A DNA stretch of 64,000 nt from Syntrophales bacterium (GCA_026417625.1 JAOACW010000003.1:1-64000), one strand, 5' to 3'. Counted from the first letter of the stretch, positions 27,092 to 36,536 are shown. The notes: generated by a model from the sequence alone, not told the origin. Program-made: numbers and translations.

Positions 27092-28279
27092 TTATTCAGT
27101 ACATTTCTCAAGTGCAGCTACAGCTGGAAGCTTTTTTCCTTCAAGTAGTTCCAGGAAGGCACCTCCTCCCGTTGAGATATAGGTGATTTTGTCACTTTCT
27201 CCTGTTTTGTGGACGGCCACGTCTGTGTCTCCGCCTCCCACTATGGTTATCGCATAGGAATTTGCTATGCTATGAACAAGTGCCGAAGTTCCGCGACTGA
27301 AAGCGTCAATTTCAAAGACGCCCATCGGACCGTTCCAAACTATGGTTTTTGCGTTACTGAGTGCTTCTGTGAACAGCGTTATAGTGGCGGGACCGATATC
27401 CAGTCCCATCCAATTTGCATTCATCTCCTGTATGGGAACGATTTTAGTTTCTGCGTTGGGACTCATATTTTCGGCCATTACGCAATCGACGGGAAGATAG
27501 AAACGCACCCCTAATTCTTTTGCTTTGTTCATGACCTCTTTTGCCGCTGGGATGAGGTTGTCCTCCACAATTGACCTTCCTACTTCGTATCCCTGTGCTT
27601 TTAGGAATGTGAACGCCATCCCACCACCGATTATCATTTTATCCACCTTGGTTATTAGGTTAATTAGAGTCGCAAGTTTGTCTGATACTTTAGATCCACC
27701 AATTATGGCAACGAAGGGTCTTGCGGGATTTTCAAGACAGCGCTGAAAGTAATTCAGTTCTTTTTTCATTAGAAAACCACCAGCGCATTCTTTGACGAAC
27801 TTTGTAATAGCCACGTTTGACGCGTGGGCTCTATGGGCGTTGCCGAAGGCATCGTCAATGTAAACGTCCGCTAATGAGGCGAGTTTCTTCGCAAATTCGT
27901 CGTCGTTTTGTTCCTCTTCAGGGTGAAATCGGAGATTTTCCAGCATTAACACATCCCCTGGTTTCATAGATTCAACGAGATGTTCTACCTCTGGTCCAAT
28001 GCAATCGTTTGCCATTTTTACTTCTTTTTGCAGAAGCCGGGACAGACGTTTACATACGGGGAGGAGGCTTAATTCGGGTTTCCTTTTACCCTTGGGACGC
28101 CCTAGGTGGGAGATTATTATCACCTTTGCTCCTTCGTCGAGAGCATAGTTTATTGTTGGTAAACTTGCACGTATGCGGGTGTCATCCGTTATGTTTTGCA
28201 TGGCATCGAGGGGTACATTGTAATCAAATCTGCACAGCACTCTCTTTCCTTTGAGATCCAATTGATCTATGAACTTCAT
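27092..28279 (-). CDS. pgk: Phosphoglycerate kinase
   Basis: Reversible phosphoryl transfer between 1,3-bisphosphoglycerate and ADP in glycolysis and gluconeogenesis. Conserved RFDYNVPLD (near residue 17), [19 protein letters not shown], the hinge region and the C-terminal nucleotide site with WNGPMGVFE and GGGDTDVAV are all visible. 395 residues, as expected. A Shine-Dalgarno-like AAGGAGG precedes the ATG. The next glycolytic enzyme, phosphoglycerate mutase, is also in this window at 37729, in an unusual permuted form. Confidence 0.96.
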   Translation of the reverse strand: MKFIDQLDLKGKRVLCRFDYNVPLDAMQNITDDTRIRASLPTINYALDEGAKVIIISHLGRPKGKRKPELSLLPVCKRLSRLLQKEVKMANDCIGPEVEHLVESMKPGDVLMLENLRFHPEEEQNDDEFAKKLASLADVYIDDAFGNAHRAHASNVAITKFVKECAGGFLMKKELNYFQRCLENPARPFVAIIGGSKVSDKLATLINLITKVDKMIIGGGMAFTFLKAQGYEVGRSIVEDNLIPAAKEVMNKAKELGVRFYLPVDCVMAENMSPNAETKIVPIQEMNANWMGLDIGPATITLFTEALSNAKTIVWNGPMGVFEIDAFSRGTSALVHSIANSYAITIVGGGDTDVAVHKTGESDKITYISTGGGAFLELLEGKKLPAVAALEKCTE

Positions 28280-28326
28280 AAGGCCTCCTTATTTAATCTT
28301 CGTTGCATAATTGGGAAAAACTGGAT

Positions 28327-28417
28327 ATTATAATTTTCAAATTTGGCTTAACGCCCTGTGGGGATTTGGGCCACATACTTTCGAACTTTTTGTTCCTATA
28401 CCTAAATACGGTAATAG
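28327..28417. promoter_or_regulatory. Divergent intergenic region of pgk and the carboxyltransferase gene, with candidate promoters
   Basis: The 191-bp gap must hold both divergent promoters. Toward pgk there is a TATAAT (minus strand, 28327-28332) but no convincing -35. Toward the carboxyltransferase, TTGTTC (28390-28395) and TAATAG (28412-28417) are 16 bp apart, a weak match. The rest of the gap shows no clear structure. Confidence 0.35.
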
Positions 28418-28470
28418 GTCAAGCGTATATATGCAAAGCGGTCAAAAAATAATTAGGAGAGGGTTGTTTT

Positions 28471-30039
28471 ATGGCGAAAGAGGTACTTAAGAAAACGGAA
28501 GAGAAAATTCGAGAATTCGAAGCCCGCAGGGATGCCCTTATGCGTATGGGTGGCGAAGCAATGATTGCCAAGCAGCATGAATTGGGCAAATTAACAGCGC
28601 GTGAACGTCTGGATCTGCTTTTTGACAGGGGATCGTTTCAGGAAGTTCAGCTGTTTGTGAAGCACCGGTCCACACTTTTTGGGCTGGACAAGAAGGTGAT
28701 TAACGCCGATGGAGTTATCGTGGGTTTCGGTACTGTGAATGGAAGAACAGTTTTCGCTGCAGCACAAGATTTTACGAGTGCCGGTGGTAGTCTCGGTGAG
28801 ATGCATGCAAAGAAAATATGGAAGATAATGGATATGGCAATGGCAGCTCGTAAACCCTTTGTCTCTCTGAATGATTCAGGAGGAGCGCGCATTCAAGAAG
28901 GCGTACCAGCTCTTGATGGTTACGGCGGTATCTTTTACAGGAACACGCTGTGTTCGGGGTATATTCCTCAGATTACCGCTATAATGGGGCCAACAGCGGG
29001 AGGTGCTGTGTATTCTCCAGCCCTCACCGATTGGGTCTTTATGGTGAAAAAAACATCATACATGTACATTACTGGGCCTGATGTCATCAAAGCTGTGATC
29101 GGTGAGGAGGTGACCCATGATGAGTTGGGAGGAGCTCTGGCCCATGCGACAAAGAGTGGGGTATGTCATTTTGCAACAGAAAACGATGTGGATTGCATTG
29201 AGAAGATAAAGAAGCTGTTATCATACCTGCCCGATAGTTGCCACAGTCCTTTGCCCGTTATACCAAGCACGGATAATCCCGATCGGGAATGTCCTGAGCT
29301 TGACAAGATCATTCCCGACAGACCCACACGCGGGTATGATATGAAGGAGGTTATAAAGGCAGTGGCTGACAATAATGAGATTTTCGAGCCCCATGAACTC
29401 TGGGCACGAAACATCATTGTTGCATTCATAAGGATCATGGGTATGCCAGTTGGTGTGATCGCAAATAATCCACGATACAATGCAGGTGTGCTTGATGTTA
29501 ATGCTTCTGACAAGGCGTCCCGTTTCATCCGATTTTGCGATGCCTTTAACATTCCCCTTCTTACTTTTGCCGACGTTCCCGGATATATGCCCGGCACTGA
29601 GCAGGAATGGTCGGGTATTATAAGCCACGGGGCAAAACTCCTTCATGCCTATTCGGAAGCCACTGTTCCTAAGATTACAGTTGTAACTAGAAAGGATTAC
29701 GGTGGCGCGTACATAGGTATGTGCAGCAAATATCTAGGTGCGGATTATGTTATGGCCTGGCCTACTGCAGAAATCGCCGTTATGGGAGCGGAGGGAGCTT
29801 GCAACATCATATACAGAAGGGAGATTGCCAGTGCGGAGGATCCCGAGGCGAAGAGGTCAGAGTTGATTGAGGCATATGAAGAACAGTTTAATAATCCCTA
29901 CTTTGCCGCGAGCATCGGTAGTATTGACGAGATAATCGCCCCACGAGATACACGCAAGAGAGTAGTTGTGCTACTTGAGGCGTTAAAAGACAAAAAAGAA
30001 ATTAGGCTTCCCAAGAAACACAACAACATTCCCCTTTGA
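28471..30039 (+). CDS. Acyl-CoA carboxyltransferase (propionyl-CoA carboxylase beta / methylmalonyl-CoA decarboxylase alpha family)
   Basis: Carboxyltransferase subunit of a biotin-dependent enzyme acting on a short acyl-CoA, 522 residues. Both crotonase-fold halves are present, with the oxyanion-hole glycines in GPTAGGAVYSPAL and in the C-terminal KDYGGAYIGM. Position 415 is isoleucine, where propionyl-CoA carboxylases usually have aspartate (GGAYD); GGAYI is more usual in decarboxylase and transcarboxylase relatives. Propionyl/methylmalonyl-CoA is the likely substrate but the direction is open. It is a single gene with its own terminator; no biotin carboxylase, biotin carrier or membrane decarboxylase subunit is adjacent. 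Confidence 0.88.
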   Translation: MAKEVLKKTEEKIREFEARRDALMRMGGEAMIAKQHELGKLTARERLDLLFDRGSFQEVQLFVKHRSTLFGLDKKVINADGVIVGFGTVNGRTVFAAAQDFTSAGGSLGEMHAKKIWKIMDMAMAARKPFVSLNDSGGARIQEGVPALDGYGGIFYRNTLCSGYIPQITAIMGPTAGGAVYSPALTDWVFMVKKTSYMYITGPDVIKAVIGEEVTHDELGGALAHATKSGVCHFATENDVDCIEKIKKLLSYLPDSCHSPLPVIPSTDNPDRECPELDKIIPDRPTRGYDMKEVIKAVADNNEIFEPHELWARNIIVAFIRIMGMPVGVIANNPRYNAGVLDVNASDKASRFIRFCDAFNIPLLTFADVPGYMPGTEQEWSGIISHGAKLLHAYSEATVPKITVVTRKDYGGAYIGMCSKYLGADYVMAWPTAEIAVMGAEGACNIIYRREIASAEDPEAKRSELIEAYEEQFNNPYFAASIGSIDEIIAPRDTRKRVVVLLEALKDKKEIRLPKKHNNIPL

Positions 30040-30060
30040 TAGAATTGACATATGAATGGG

Positions 30061-30093
30061 AGAGGGGCTTCGTTAAGCGTGCCCCTCTTTTTA
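30061..30093 (+). terminator. Rho-independent terminator of the carboxyltransferase gene
   Basis: AGAGGGGC (30061-30068) pairs with GCCCCTCT (30081-30088) around a 12-base loop, and TTTTATT follows. It lies 21 bp after the stop and directly abuts the end of the convergent gltX. Confidence 0.88.
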
Positions 30094-31536
30094 TTGCTTA
30101 AGCGACATTTCAAGGCGTTTTTTTATCAAGTCGAGAGGGAGAAGGGGGAAAATCCTATCTAGTTCAGGCCCGTGGAGACGTCCGGTAAGCACAACCCTTA
30201 TGGGAAGGAGCAAATCTTTACCTTTTAATCCTGTTTTCTTGGTGAGATACTCAACTAACTTTTGGAATGTCGGGTCACTTGTTTCCTCTAAATACTCTTT
30301 CATATGAGAGATAACCATGCGAGATGAGATGCTTTTTATAATGGGTAACGCACCGGTTTCAATGGAATAGGATTTATCGCTGAATATTTGCATATAGGAT
30401 TCCACATCTCTCAATGTTGCAGCATTACCCAAAACAACGCTAACCATCTTTTCAATTTTCTCGTTTTCGTTCGAGAAAAATTCTGTGTTTTGTTGGTTCA
30501 GGGCCAATAATCGCCGCAAAACTTCCTGTGGCTTCAATTGTCGTAAGTGCTGAACATTGAACCATTTTAACTTTTGTTCATCAAATATCGCTCCACTTTT
30601 ACCTATGTGTTTCAGATTGAACGAATGAATTATCTCCTGCAAATTCTTTATTTCTTTCCCGTTTTTCGAAGCAACTCCCAATGTAGACAGATAGTTCACG
30701 AAAGCTTCTGACAGGATTCCTTTATCGCGAAAGTGGTGAACTGATGTTGCTCTCTCACTTTTGCTGAACTTCGTTCCGTTTTTATCTAGAATTAGTGCAT
30801 GGTGGGCGAAAAGGGGAGGGACCCAATTAAAAGCCTTGTATATCATTAATTGATAAGCGGTGTTGGTAAGGTGGTCCTCTCCTCTGATTACGTGAGTTAT
30901 TTTCATGAGATGATCATCTACTACACAGGCGAAATTGTAGGCAGGCGTTCCGTTGGATCGGATGATTATAAAGTCGCCCAGGGTTTCCGAGTGAAATCTC
31001 ATCGATCCGCGGATGAGGTCCTGGAAGGTGATTGCTCCCCCATCTATTTTAAATCGCCAGGTGTGTTTTACTCCTTTTTCCGTCAGTTTTAATCTTTCGT
31101 GATCGCTTAAATTCCTGCATTTACCGGAATATCGCGGTGGTTGCCCACGGGCTAGCTGTACTTTTCTTTCCATTTCCAGTTCTTCTTCTGAGCAGTAGCA
31201 TGGATAGACTGCGTCCTTTTCCTGAAGTTGGCGCAGGTACAGTTTGTATATGGGTAGTCTTTCGCTCTGGCGGTATGGACCGTAAGGCCCACCGATATCT
31301 GGACCTTCGTCCCAAAACAGACCCATCCATCGAAGGTCTTCCATGATCTGCTTTTCATAAAGAGGGTCTGTGCGTGTTTGATCTGTGTCTTCGATGCGAA
31401 GTATGAATTGCCCGGTGTTTTTTTTAGCGAACAACCAGTTGAAGAGGGCTGTTCTTGCGTTGCCAATGTGCAAGTTCCCTGTGGGAGCGGGTGCGAAGCG
31501 AACTCTGACCTTTTCCATGGAGTCAATCATTTTCAC
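30091..31536 (-). CDS. gltX: Glutamyl-tRNA synthetase
   Basis: Class I synthetase charging tRNA-Glu (possibly also tRNA-Gln if non-discriminating). HIGH-type motif in FAPAPTGNLHIGNART and KMSKS-type motif KFSKSERATS are present; total about 481 residues. The start is uncertain: GTG at 31536, ATG at 31530 and ATG at 31518 are all in frame, and homologues usually begin near the last one (MEKVRVRFAP). It overlaps the end of ispF. The downstream end meets the terminator of the convergent gene. Confidence 0.95.
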   Translation of the reverse strand: MKMIDSMEKVRVRFAPAPTGNLHIGNARTALFNWLFAKKNTGQFILRIEDTDQTRTDPLYEKQIMEDLRWMGLFWDEGPDIGGPYGPYRQSERLPIYKLYLRQLQEKDAVYPCYCSEEELEMERKVQLARGQPPRYSGKCRNLSDHERLKLTEKGVKHTWRFKIDGGAITFQDLIRGSMRFHSETLGDFIIIRSNGTPAYNFACVVDDHLMKITHVIRGEDHLTNTAYQLMIYKAFNWVPPLFAHHALILDKNGTKFSKSERATSVHHFRDKGILSEAFVNYLSTLGVASKNGKEIKNLQEIIHSFNLKHIGKSGAIFDEQKLKWFNVQHLRQLKPQEVLRRLLALNQQNTEFFSNENEKIEKMVSVVLGNAATLRDVESYMQIFSDKSYSIETGALPIIKSISSRMVISHMKEYLEETSDPTFQKLVEYLTKKTGLKGKDLLLPIRVVLTGRLHGPELDRIFPLLPLDLIKKRLEMSLKQ

Positions 31537-32005
31537 ACTTTACGGTAACCACGGCCATGGCTGCAACACCTTCACCTCGACCAATGAAACCCATGCCTTC
31601 GTTAGTTTTTGCTTTAATGCTGATGCGGTTCTTATCAATCATCACGATTTTAGACAGACTATCGATCATTTCTGGTATATATTTTTGAAGATGGGGATGT
31701 TCAAGAATAACAGTTACATCCATATTGTTGATACGGTAGCCTTTTTTTCGCGCAATGTCACATATTTTGCTGAGGATTACCGTACTGGGTGCATCTTTCC
31801 AACGGGGATCATTAGGTGGGAAGTGAGATCCTATATCACCTTCACTGATTGATCCTAAGATGGCATCACCGATAGCATGACAGATCACATCGGCATCGGA
31901 ATGACCCAACAAACCCGAATTTGAAGGTATTTCTATACCGGCCAAAATCAATTTTCTTCCAATTTGCCAGCGGTGGCTGTCGTATCCAATGCCAACCCTA
32001 ATCAT
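31523..32005 (-). CDS. ispF: 2-C-methyl-D-erythritol 2,4-cyclodiphosphate synthase
   Basis: Zinc enzyme of the MEP isoprenoid pathway that cyclises CDP-ME 2-phosphate with loss of CMP. The metal-binding GYDSHRW (residues 8-14), the GHSDADV motif and KTNEGMGFIGRGEGVA near the end are visible. 160 residues, normal length. It overlaps ispD by 8 bp; ispD and ispF are separate genes here rather than fused. Confidence 0.96.
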   Translation of the reverse strand: MIRVGIGYDSHRWQIGRKLILAGIEIPSNSGLLGHSDADVICHAIGDAILGSISEGDIGSHFPPNDPRWKDAPSTVILSKICDIARKKGYRINNMDVTVILEHPHLQKYIPEMIDSLSKIVMIDKNRISIKAKTNEGMGFIGRGEGVAAMAVVTVKCEND

Positions 32006-32705
32006 GATATTTCTCTAATCCTGAAAGTATCAAATTCGCATGTATCAGATCGTAGGGAGTGGTGATTTTGATGTTTGTCGATTCACCTCGTATTATCTGT
32101 ATGGGGAAACCGATTCTCTCCACTAGACTTGCGTCGTCCGTCCCATATATCCCATTTTTTAGAGCCTGGGTATACGCTTGCATAATGATCTCCCGACGGA
32201 AGGCTTGGGGGGTCTGAGCGATCCACAGGTTGTCGCGTGGTACTGTTCCCACAACAATCCCTTCATTAGAGCAGGTTTTTATGGTTTCATGGACGGGCAA
32301 ACCCACGATTACTGCTCCTTTAACAGCGGCCAGTTTTATGCATTCTTCAATTGTCTTAGCGGTAATCAGAGGCCTAACTCCATCATGTATAACTATCACA
32401 TCGGCATCAGGATCTGTTGCAAGAAGTCCATTCCACACGGAATCCTGCCTCTTTTTCCCTCCAGGTACTATTGCTCTTATTTTTGATAGGTTGTGAGGGA
32501 TAACTATGTCTACTTTGAATTTCTCTTCATCTTCAGGGGGCACTACCACTATCACACTTTCGATTGATGGCGACGATTCAAAGTGTTTTAAAGTATGAGC
32601 TAATATGGGGATTCCTTTTAGAAGAAGATATTGTTTAGGTTCCAGTGAACCCATCCTCTCACCGGAACCCCCTGCAACTACTACCGCAACAGCTTTTAAA
32701 TTCAC
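31998..32705 (-). CDS. ispD: 2-C-methyl-D-erythritol 4-phosphate cytidylyltransferase
   Basis: Third step of the MEP pathway, coupling MEP with CTP. The nucleotide-binding loop AGGSGERMG (residues 11-19) is followed by KQYLLLKGIPILAHTL; HDGVRPL and the TPQAFR segment are also typical. 235 residues. It lies 40 bp after the PIN-TRAM gene and overlaps ispF by 8 bp. The order carD, PIN-TRAM, ispD, ispF, gltX is widely conserved in Desulfobacterota and Firmicutes. Confidence 0.96.
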   Translation of the reverse strand: MNLKAVAVVVAGGSGERMGSLEPKQYLLLKGIPILAHTLKHFESSPSIESVIVVVPPEDEEKFKVDIVIPHNLSKIRAIVPGGKKRQDSVWNGLLATDPDADVIVIHDGVRPLITAKTIEECIKLAAVKGAVIVGLPVHETIKTCSNEGIVVGTVPRDNLWIAQTPQAFRREIIMQAYTQALKNGIYGTDDASLVERIGFPIQIIRGESTNIKITTPYDLIHANLILSGLEKYHD

Positions 32706-32745
32706 GTGACTTAATGTATTATACTCTTCTCCTTTGCAGTAAAAT

Positions 32746-33792
32746 TCAAGATTTAACCGCGGCGAGCCCCATTGTTTTCTTATCAGCTGGCGACGATTTG
32801 AGCTCTGTGAATATCATCCTTCCCGCTGCTGTTTGTAAAACACTTGTAACAGTTACTTCAACGGTCTGACCTATGTAATTATGGCCCTGGTCAACTATGA
32901 TCATTGTGCCATCGTCCATATAACCAACACCCTGACCTGGCTCTTTACCTTCCTTTATAATTTTAACACTCATGGATTCACCCGGTAGGACTACAGGTCT
33001 TAGGGCATTTGCTAATTCGTTTACGTTCAGTATTTTGACTCCCTGTAATTCTGCCACCTTATTGAGATTGAAATCATTTGTTAAGATCACACCCCTCAGC
33101 TTCTGAGCCAATGCTACAAGTTTAGCATCAACGCCCTTGATTTTGGGAAAATCCTGATCAACTATCTCTATGCTTATTCCGGGAATCTTCTGCATGCGGT
33201 TCAGTATGTCTAATCCTCGGCGTCCTCTTGCTCTTTTAGTAGAGTCGGAAGAATCAGCGATGTGTTGTAGCTCGTTCAACACAAAACGAGGTACAAGCAA
33301 TGTCCCTTCTATAAATCCAGTGGCGCAGATATCCGCAATTCTCCCATCGATAATCACGCTCGTATCCAAAATACGGGCCTGTTGTGGACTTTGGAGGCGA
33401 TCCAGCACGAAGATGTTTATCTCCTCTACCTTTTTTGCGCCTATGACCAATCCTAAATAAGCCATAATTCCGGATAGAAGCACGTAAACCCAAGGTATTA
33501 TAGCTTGATTCTCCTTGATTTTCCCAACGAAGTTCAGTCCGTGTGCTAAAAGAAGCGCTATGACTAAACCAATGATCATCCCACTCACACCACCCAGGAT
33601 TACCCTGAGGTTGAGTTTTCTGATATCCTTTTCAAGTTTAATTACAAAGAGTGCTATTAACAACCCTGCAATGAATCCAATGGGTTTTGCCCACCAGCCC
33701 AACGTAGGGAACGGACTGGACGGGGATGAAAAATAAGCGATAAAAAAGCCACTAATAGAGCATGCCAAAACAAGAATTAAACGTATTACCAC
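32746..33792 (-). CDS. Membrane PIN-TRAM domain protein (YacL family)
   Basis: 348 residues with four predicted membrane helices in the first 120 residues, then a PIN nuclease-like domain starting RILDTSVIIDGRIADI with acidic residues (D in LDTS, E in LNELQ, D in ILTNDFNL) as in active PIN domains, and a C-terminal TRAM domain (GQGVGYMDDGTMIIVDQG and QTVEVTVTSVL) that should bind RNA. Start is GTG with a very strong Shine-Dalgarno (AGGAGGTGA). Molecular target unknown. It stands between carD and ispD. Confidence 0.9.
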   Translation of the reverse strand: MVIRLILVLACSISGFFIAYFSSPSSPFPTLGWWAKPIGFIAGLLIALFVIKLEKDIRKLNLRVILGGVSGMIIGLVIALLLAHGLNFVGKIKENQAIIPWVYVLLSGIMAYLGLVIGAKKVEEINIFVLDRLQSPQQARILDTSVIIDGRIADICATGFIEGTLLVPRFVLNELQHIADSSDSTKRARGRRGLDILNRMQKIPGISIEIVDQDFPKIKGVDAKLVALAQKLRGVILTNDFNLNKVAELQGVKILNVNELANALRPVVLPGESMSVKIIKEGKEPGQGVGYMDDGTMIIVDQGHNYIGQTVEVTVTSVLQTAAGRMIFTELKSSPADKKTMGLAAVKS

Positions 33793-33934
33793 CCCTATTC
33801 ACCTCCTTTCTTGGAATTTTCTTCTAAATAGCATGTTATTGTATTGAACTTACTCCTCTTTGGGTTAGTTTACAAGTGAATATTTGGGTAGGAATCTTAC
33901 TAATTAACTCTTTAATATCGTTGCAATCTGGGGT

Positions 33935-34420
33935 TCATTGCAATGTGAAGATAGACTTTATATCCTGTTCTACCTTTTCCTCGTCAGAATTTGTTGCAAT
34001 TGATATTTCTTTTACGAGAAGTTTTTTAGCTGTGTCTAACATTTTCCTCTCTCCGAAGGAGAGATTCTTGTCATTTTTCAGAATCGCAAGGTCCCGGAGA
34101 ACCTTTGCAATTTCATAAACGGAACCTGATTTTATCTTTTCTAGATACGATCTGTAACGCTTATTCCAGGTTTGTTTATCAATAGTTACGTCTTTGCTTT
34201 TTAGAATCTCGTAAATTTTTGGTATTTCAGATTCAGATATGACTTCTCTGAGGCCTACAGATTTCGCACTTTTCACAGGTACCATTATCTTCATGCCATT
34301 TCCCATTATCTTTATTACATAAAACTCTTCTTTGTTTCCCATGATTTCCTTTTTTTCGATTGCTTCAATTACACCCACGCCTTGGGCTGGATAAACAGCT
34401 AAATCTCCTACCTTAAACAT
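33935..34420 (-). CDS. carD: CarD family transcription regulator
   Basis: Binds RNA polymerase beta through an N-terminal Tudor-like domain and stabilises open promoter complexes. The start FKVGDLAVYPAQGVGVIEAI is the classic CarD RNAP-interaction domain, followed by a helical DNA-binding domain with the conserved W in QTWNKRYRSYLEKI and VLRDLAILKNDKNLSFGERKML. 161 residues, normal. It has its own near-consensus promoter upstream. Confidence 0.95.
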   Translation of the reverse strand: MFKVGDLAVYPAQGVGVIEAIEKKEIMGNKEEFYVIKIMGNGMKIMVPVKSAKSVGLREVISESEIPKIYEILKSKDVTIDKQTWNKRYRSYLEKIKSGSVYEIAKVLRDLAILKNDKNLSFGERKMLDTAKKLLVKEISIATNSDEEKVEQDIKSIFTLQ

Positions 34421-34457
34421 CCCCTAACCACCGAATTTTATTTATTTCGAATTAGCT

Positions 34458-34487
34458 ATTTTATAATTAAAATCCAATAATTGTCAA
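34458..34487 (-). promoter_or_regulatory. Sigma-70-type promoter of carD
   Basis: On the minus strand a perfect TTGACA (34482-34487) is followed after 18 bp by TAAAAT (34458-34463), or after 16 bp by the overlapping TATAAA. The AT-rich leader to the carD ATG is about 38 bp. It lies directly after the end of the radical SAM gene. Confidence 0.75.
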
Positions 34488-34489
34488 GA

Positions 34490-35641
34490 TCATATATACC
34501 TCTCTTTTATGTAATCCAGATCTCTATCCAAGCGTTCAGGCTCCCCGCTGCTGTAAGAATCTATTATATTTTTTATTCGCTGGTAGATGTATTTGTCGTT
34601 AATATCGGATAGTTTTCCCCATACCCCCATACGTCTTCCCACGCGGAACACCAGTCTATCCTCGGGGGATAAATCAAAGTATTTGTCAATAACCTCGATC
34701 ATTTTTTCTTTGTCTCCCGGCAGTTTCCCCTCTATCTCTTCAAGAAGGTTAAGGATATGATCACTTACGACCCAACTTGTGATGCCTTCTAGTCTTGTTA
34801 GAAAATCTTTTATTTCCAGGAGTGTTTCATCCTCATTCAATTTTTCGAACTCTCCTTTCTGGAACTTCTCGTAAAGGGGAGTTCCCTTTACTATCTGGAG
34901 TGTTCTGAGTCTTATGAAATCGGGATTAATAGCATTTAGCACTTTTGCTGTGTCTGCAGCGTGGGCAGCGCTCCACGTTTTGCCACCAAGGCCAGGCATA
35001 ACGTATTCCGAAAGTTCAATTCCTGCTTCTTTTATTTTTCTGCTCCCCTCAATGATTTCCCTTGCAGTTACACCTTTGTTGATAAAGTTAAGTACCTCAT
35101 CGTTCCCGCTCTCCATCCCTATGTGGATTCGGGAAAGACCTGCGCTTTTTAAACGTTTCCACTCTTCTGTGGATTTCCGTGAGGCTGTTTTAGCACGGCA
35201 GTAAGATGTTATACGTTCCACGTAAGGGAAGGATGTTCTTATGTACTCAAGTATCTCTGCCAGATCGTCAGTTTTTATAATCGGGGAGTCAGCATCTTGA
35301 ATGAATACAGTTTTTCCCCCTGAGTATAGCCAAAAACAGACGTATCTGTGAGGTTCACCGTACTTTTCTTCGTTAGTGTACACTCTCCTGAGAACGGAGT
35401 TGGTGATGTGACCACCTTCACCTATACTCCATGAGAGTGTTTTTATTTCATCAACTATAGCCTTCACGGTATCTATATCTCTTTTTATTTCCTGAACGGT
35501 ACGTAGTTCAAAGCGTTGTCCTTTGTATGTATGGCAGAAGGCACATCTGTTCCACGGGCAATTTCTCGTTACTCTTATTAAGAGACTTTCCGATTCACTG
35601 GGTGGGCGAATTGGACCAACCTCAAAAGATAAATGACACAA
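34490..35641 (-). CDS. Radical SAM protein with CX4CX2C cluster motif
   Basis: 383-residue radical SAM enzyme of unknown substrate. The cluster motif at residues 28-36 reads CPWNRCAFC, giving CX4CX2C instead of the usual CX3CX2C. Further radical SAM features are the WSIGEGGH segment, the SRIHIGMESGNDEVLNFI strand (typical of B12-independent oxidoreductases) and YVMPGLGGKTW. The start is a TTG, chosen because an in-frame stop lies directly before it and GGGAGG is nine bases upstream. Likely cytoplasmic. It follows the LysM/M23 gene by 43 bp. Confidence 0.8.
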   Translation of the reverse strand: MCHLSFEVGPIRPPSESESLLIRVTRNCPWNRCAFCHTYKGQRFELRTVQEIKRDIDTVKAIVDEIKTLSWSIGEGGHITNSVLRRVYTNEEKYGEPHRYVCFWLYSGGKTVFIQDADSPIIKTDDLAEILEYIRTSFPYVERITSYCRAKTASRKSTEEWKRLKSAGLSRIHIGMESGNDEVLNFINKGVTAREIIEGSRKIKEAGIELSEYVMPGLGGKTWSAAHAADTAKVLNAINPDFIRLRTLQIVKGTPLYEKFQKGEFEKLNEDETLLEIKDFLTRLEGITSWVVSDHILNLLEEIEGKLPGDKEKMIEVIDKYFDLSPEDRLVFRVGRRMGVWGKLSDINDKYIYQRIKNIIDSYSSGEPERLDRDLDYIKERYI

Positions 35642-35684
35642 TTATTCATCCCTCCCTATCTTCGATATTTAGACTAATATAAAG

Positions 35685-36536
35685 TTATCCCGGCAAAAAG
35701 GAAAGGGGGTTTTGAGGTTTGTTGTTGTACCTTATTTCGAAGTGAATGAACGATTCTCCTTTTCTATTTGAGGGACTTGCTGTCCCTATTATCTCACCCT
35801 TTTTCACTCTCTGTCCTGTTCTAACTTTCAGATGCTTAAGGTGGGTGTAGACAGTAGCATAGCGTTCATCATGCTTAATAATAATGGTACCACCGAAGTC
35901 TTTAAGGAAATTTGAAAAGATTACTTTACCAGATGCAGCAGCATGAACCGAATTGTCAGACTGTGTCGTGATACAGATGTGGTTGTGGATGGTTCCATCT
36001 GGTTGGAGACCGTAACGGGATGTTACCTTCCCTTTGATGGGCCATATAAATTCTACCTTTCCTGGAGATTCCCGCCTCGTTTTATCAACCTCTGGTGTTA
36101 TTTTTGGAGGTTTCTCTTCTGGTAGTTGTGTATGATGTTTATTTGATACCGCATCTGAAACAGCTTGTTTTTCCTTTGTATGAACTGTCGAATTTGTTTT
36201 CTTTGCTGTTACCACCTTCTTTGGGGTTTGGGGATCTTTTTTCTGTGGCTTGCCATTTGTGATACGACTCCCCGTTTGGGGTATGAAAAGTACCTTACCT
36301 TCCTTGAGTGTTTCTGTATTTTTGATTCTATTAATCCGGGAAATCTCTTCGGGACTTACGTTATAATTCTCTCCTATATCCTTCAGAGTTTCGCCGCTTC
36401 TAACCACGTGGTAAATTCCTTTTACATTTGAACTGCAGCAGGCGATAGGAACTGTGAAGATAACTATTAGTAAAGCTTTTGCGAATTTTGATATGATCTG
36501 ATTGAAGTACTTGCTTTTCAAAGATTTTGCACTCAT
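35685..36536 (-). CDS. nlpD: LysM and degenerate M23 peptidase lipoprotein (NlpD/EnvC-like amidase activator)
   Basis: 283 residues. A hydrophobic N-terminus ends in a lipobox-like VPIACC (C33/C34). A LysM domain at about 42-86 (YHVVRSGETLKDIGENYNVS) should bind peptidoglycan. The C-terminal M23 domain has lost metal ligands: the HxGxD site reads HNHICIT, with Cys where Asp should be, and the HxH site reads FIHFE, with the first His replaced by Phe. As in E. coli NlpD and EnvC, it is probably an activator of cell-wall amidases rather than a peptidase. It follows pcm by 21 bp; pcm-nlpD is also the E. coli order. Confidence 0.85.
   Translation of the reverse strand: MSAKSLKSKYFNQIISKFAKALLIVIFTVPIACCSSNVKGIYHVVRSGETLKDIGENYNVSPEEISRINRIKNTETLKEGKVLFIPQTGSRITNGKPQKKDPQTPKKVVTAKKTNSTVHTKEKQAVSDAVSNKHHTQLPEEKPPKITPEVDKTRRESPGKVEFIWPIKGKVTSRYGLQPDGTIHNHICITTQSDNSVHAAASGKVIFSNFLKDFGGTIIIKHDERYATVYTHLKHLKVRTGQRVKKGEIIGTASPSNRKGESFIHFEIRYNNKPQNPLSFLPG

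Noticed and set aside
30061-30093. Bidirectional terminator also serving gltX
   Set aside because: The minus strand has no T-run after the stem, so it fits only the + strand gene.
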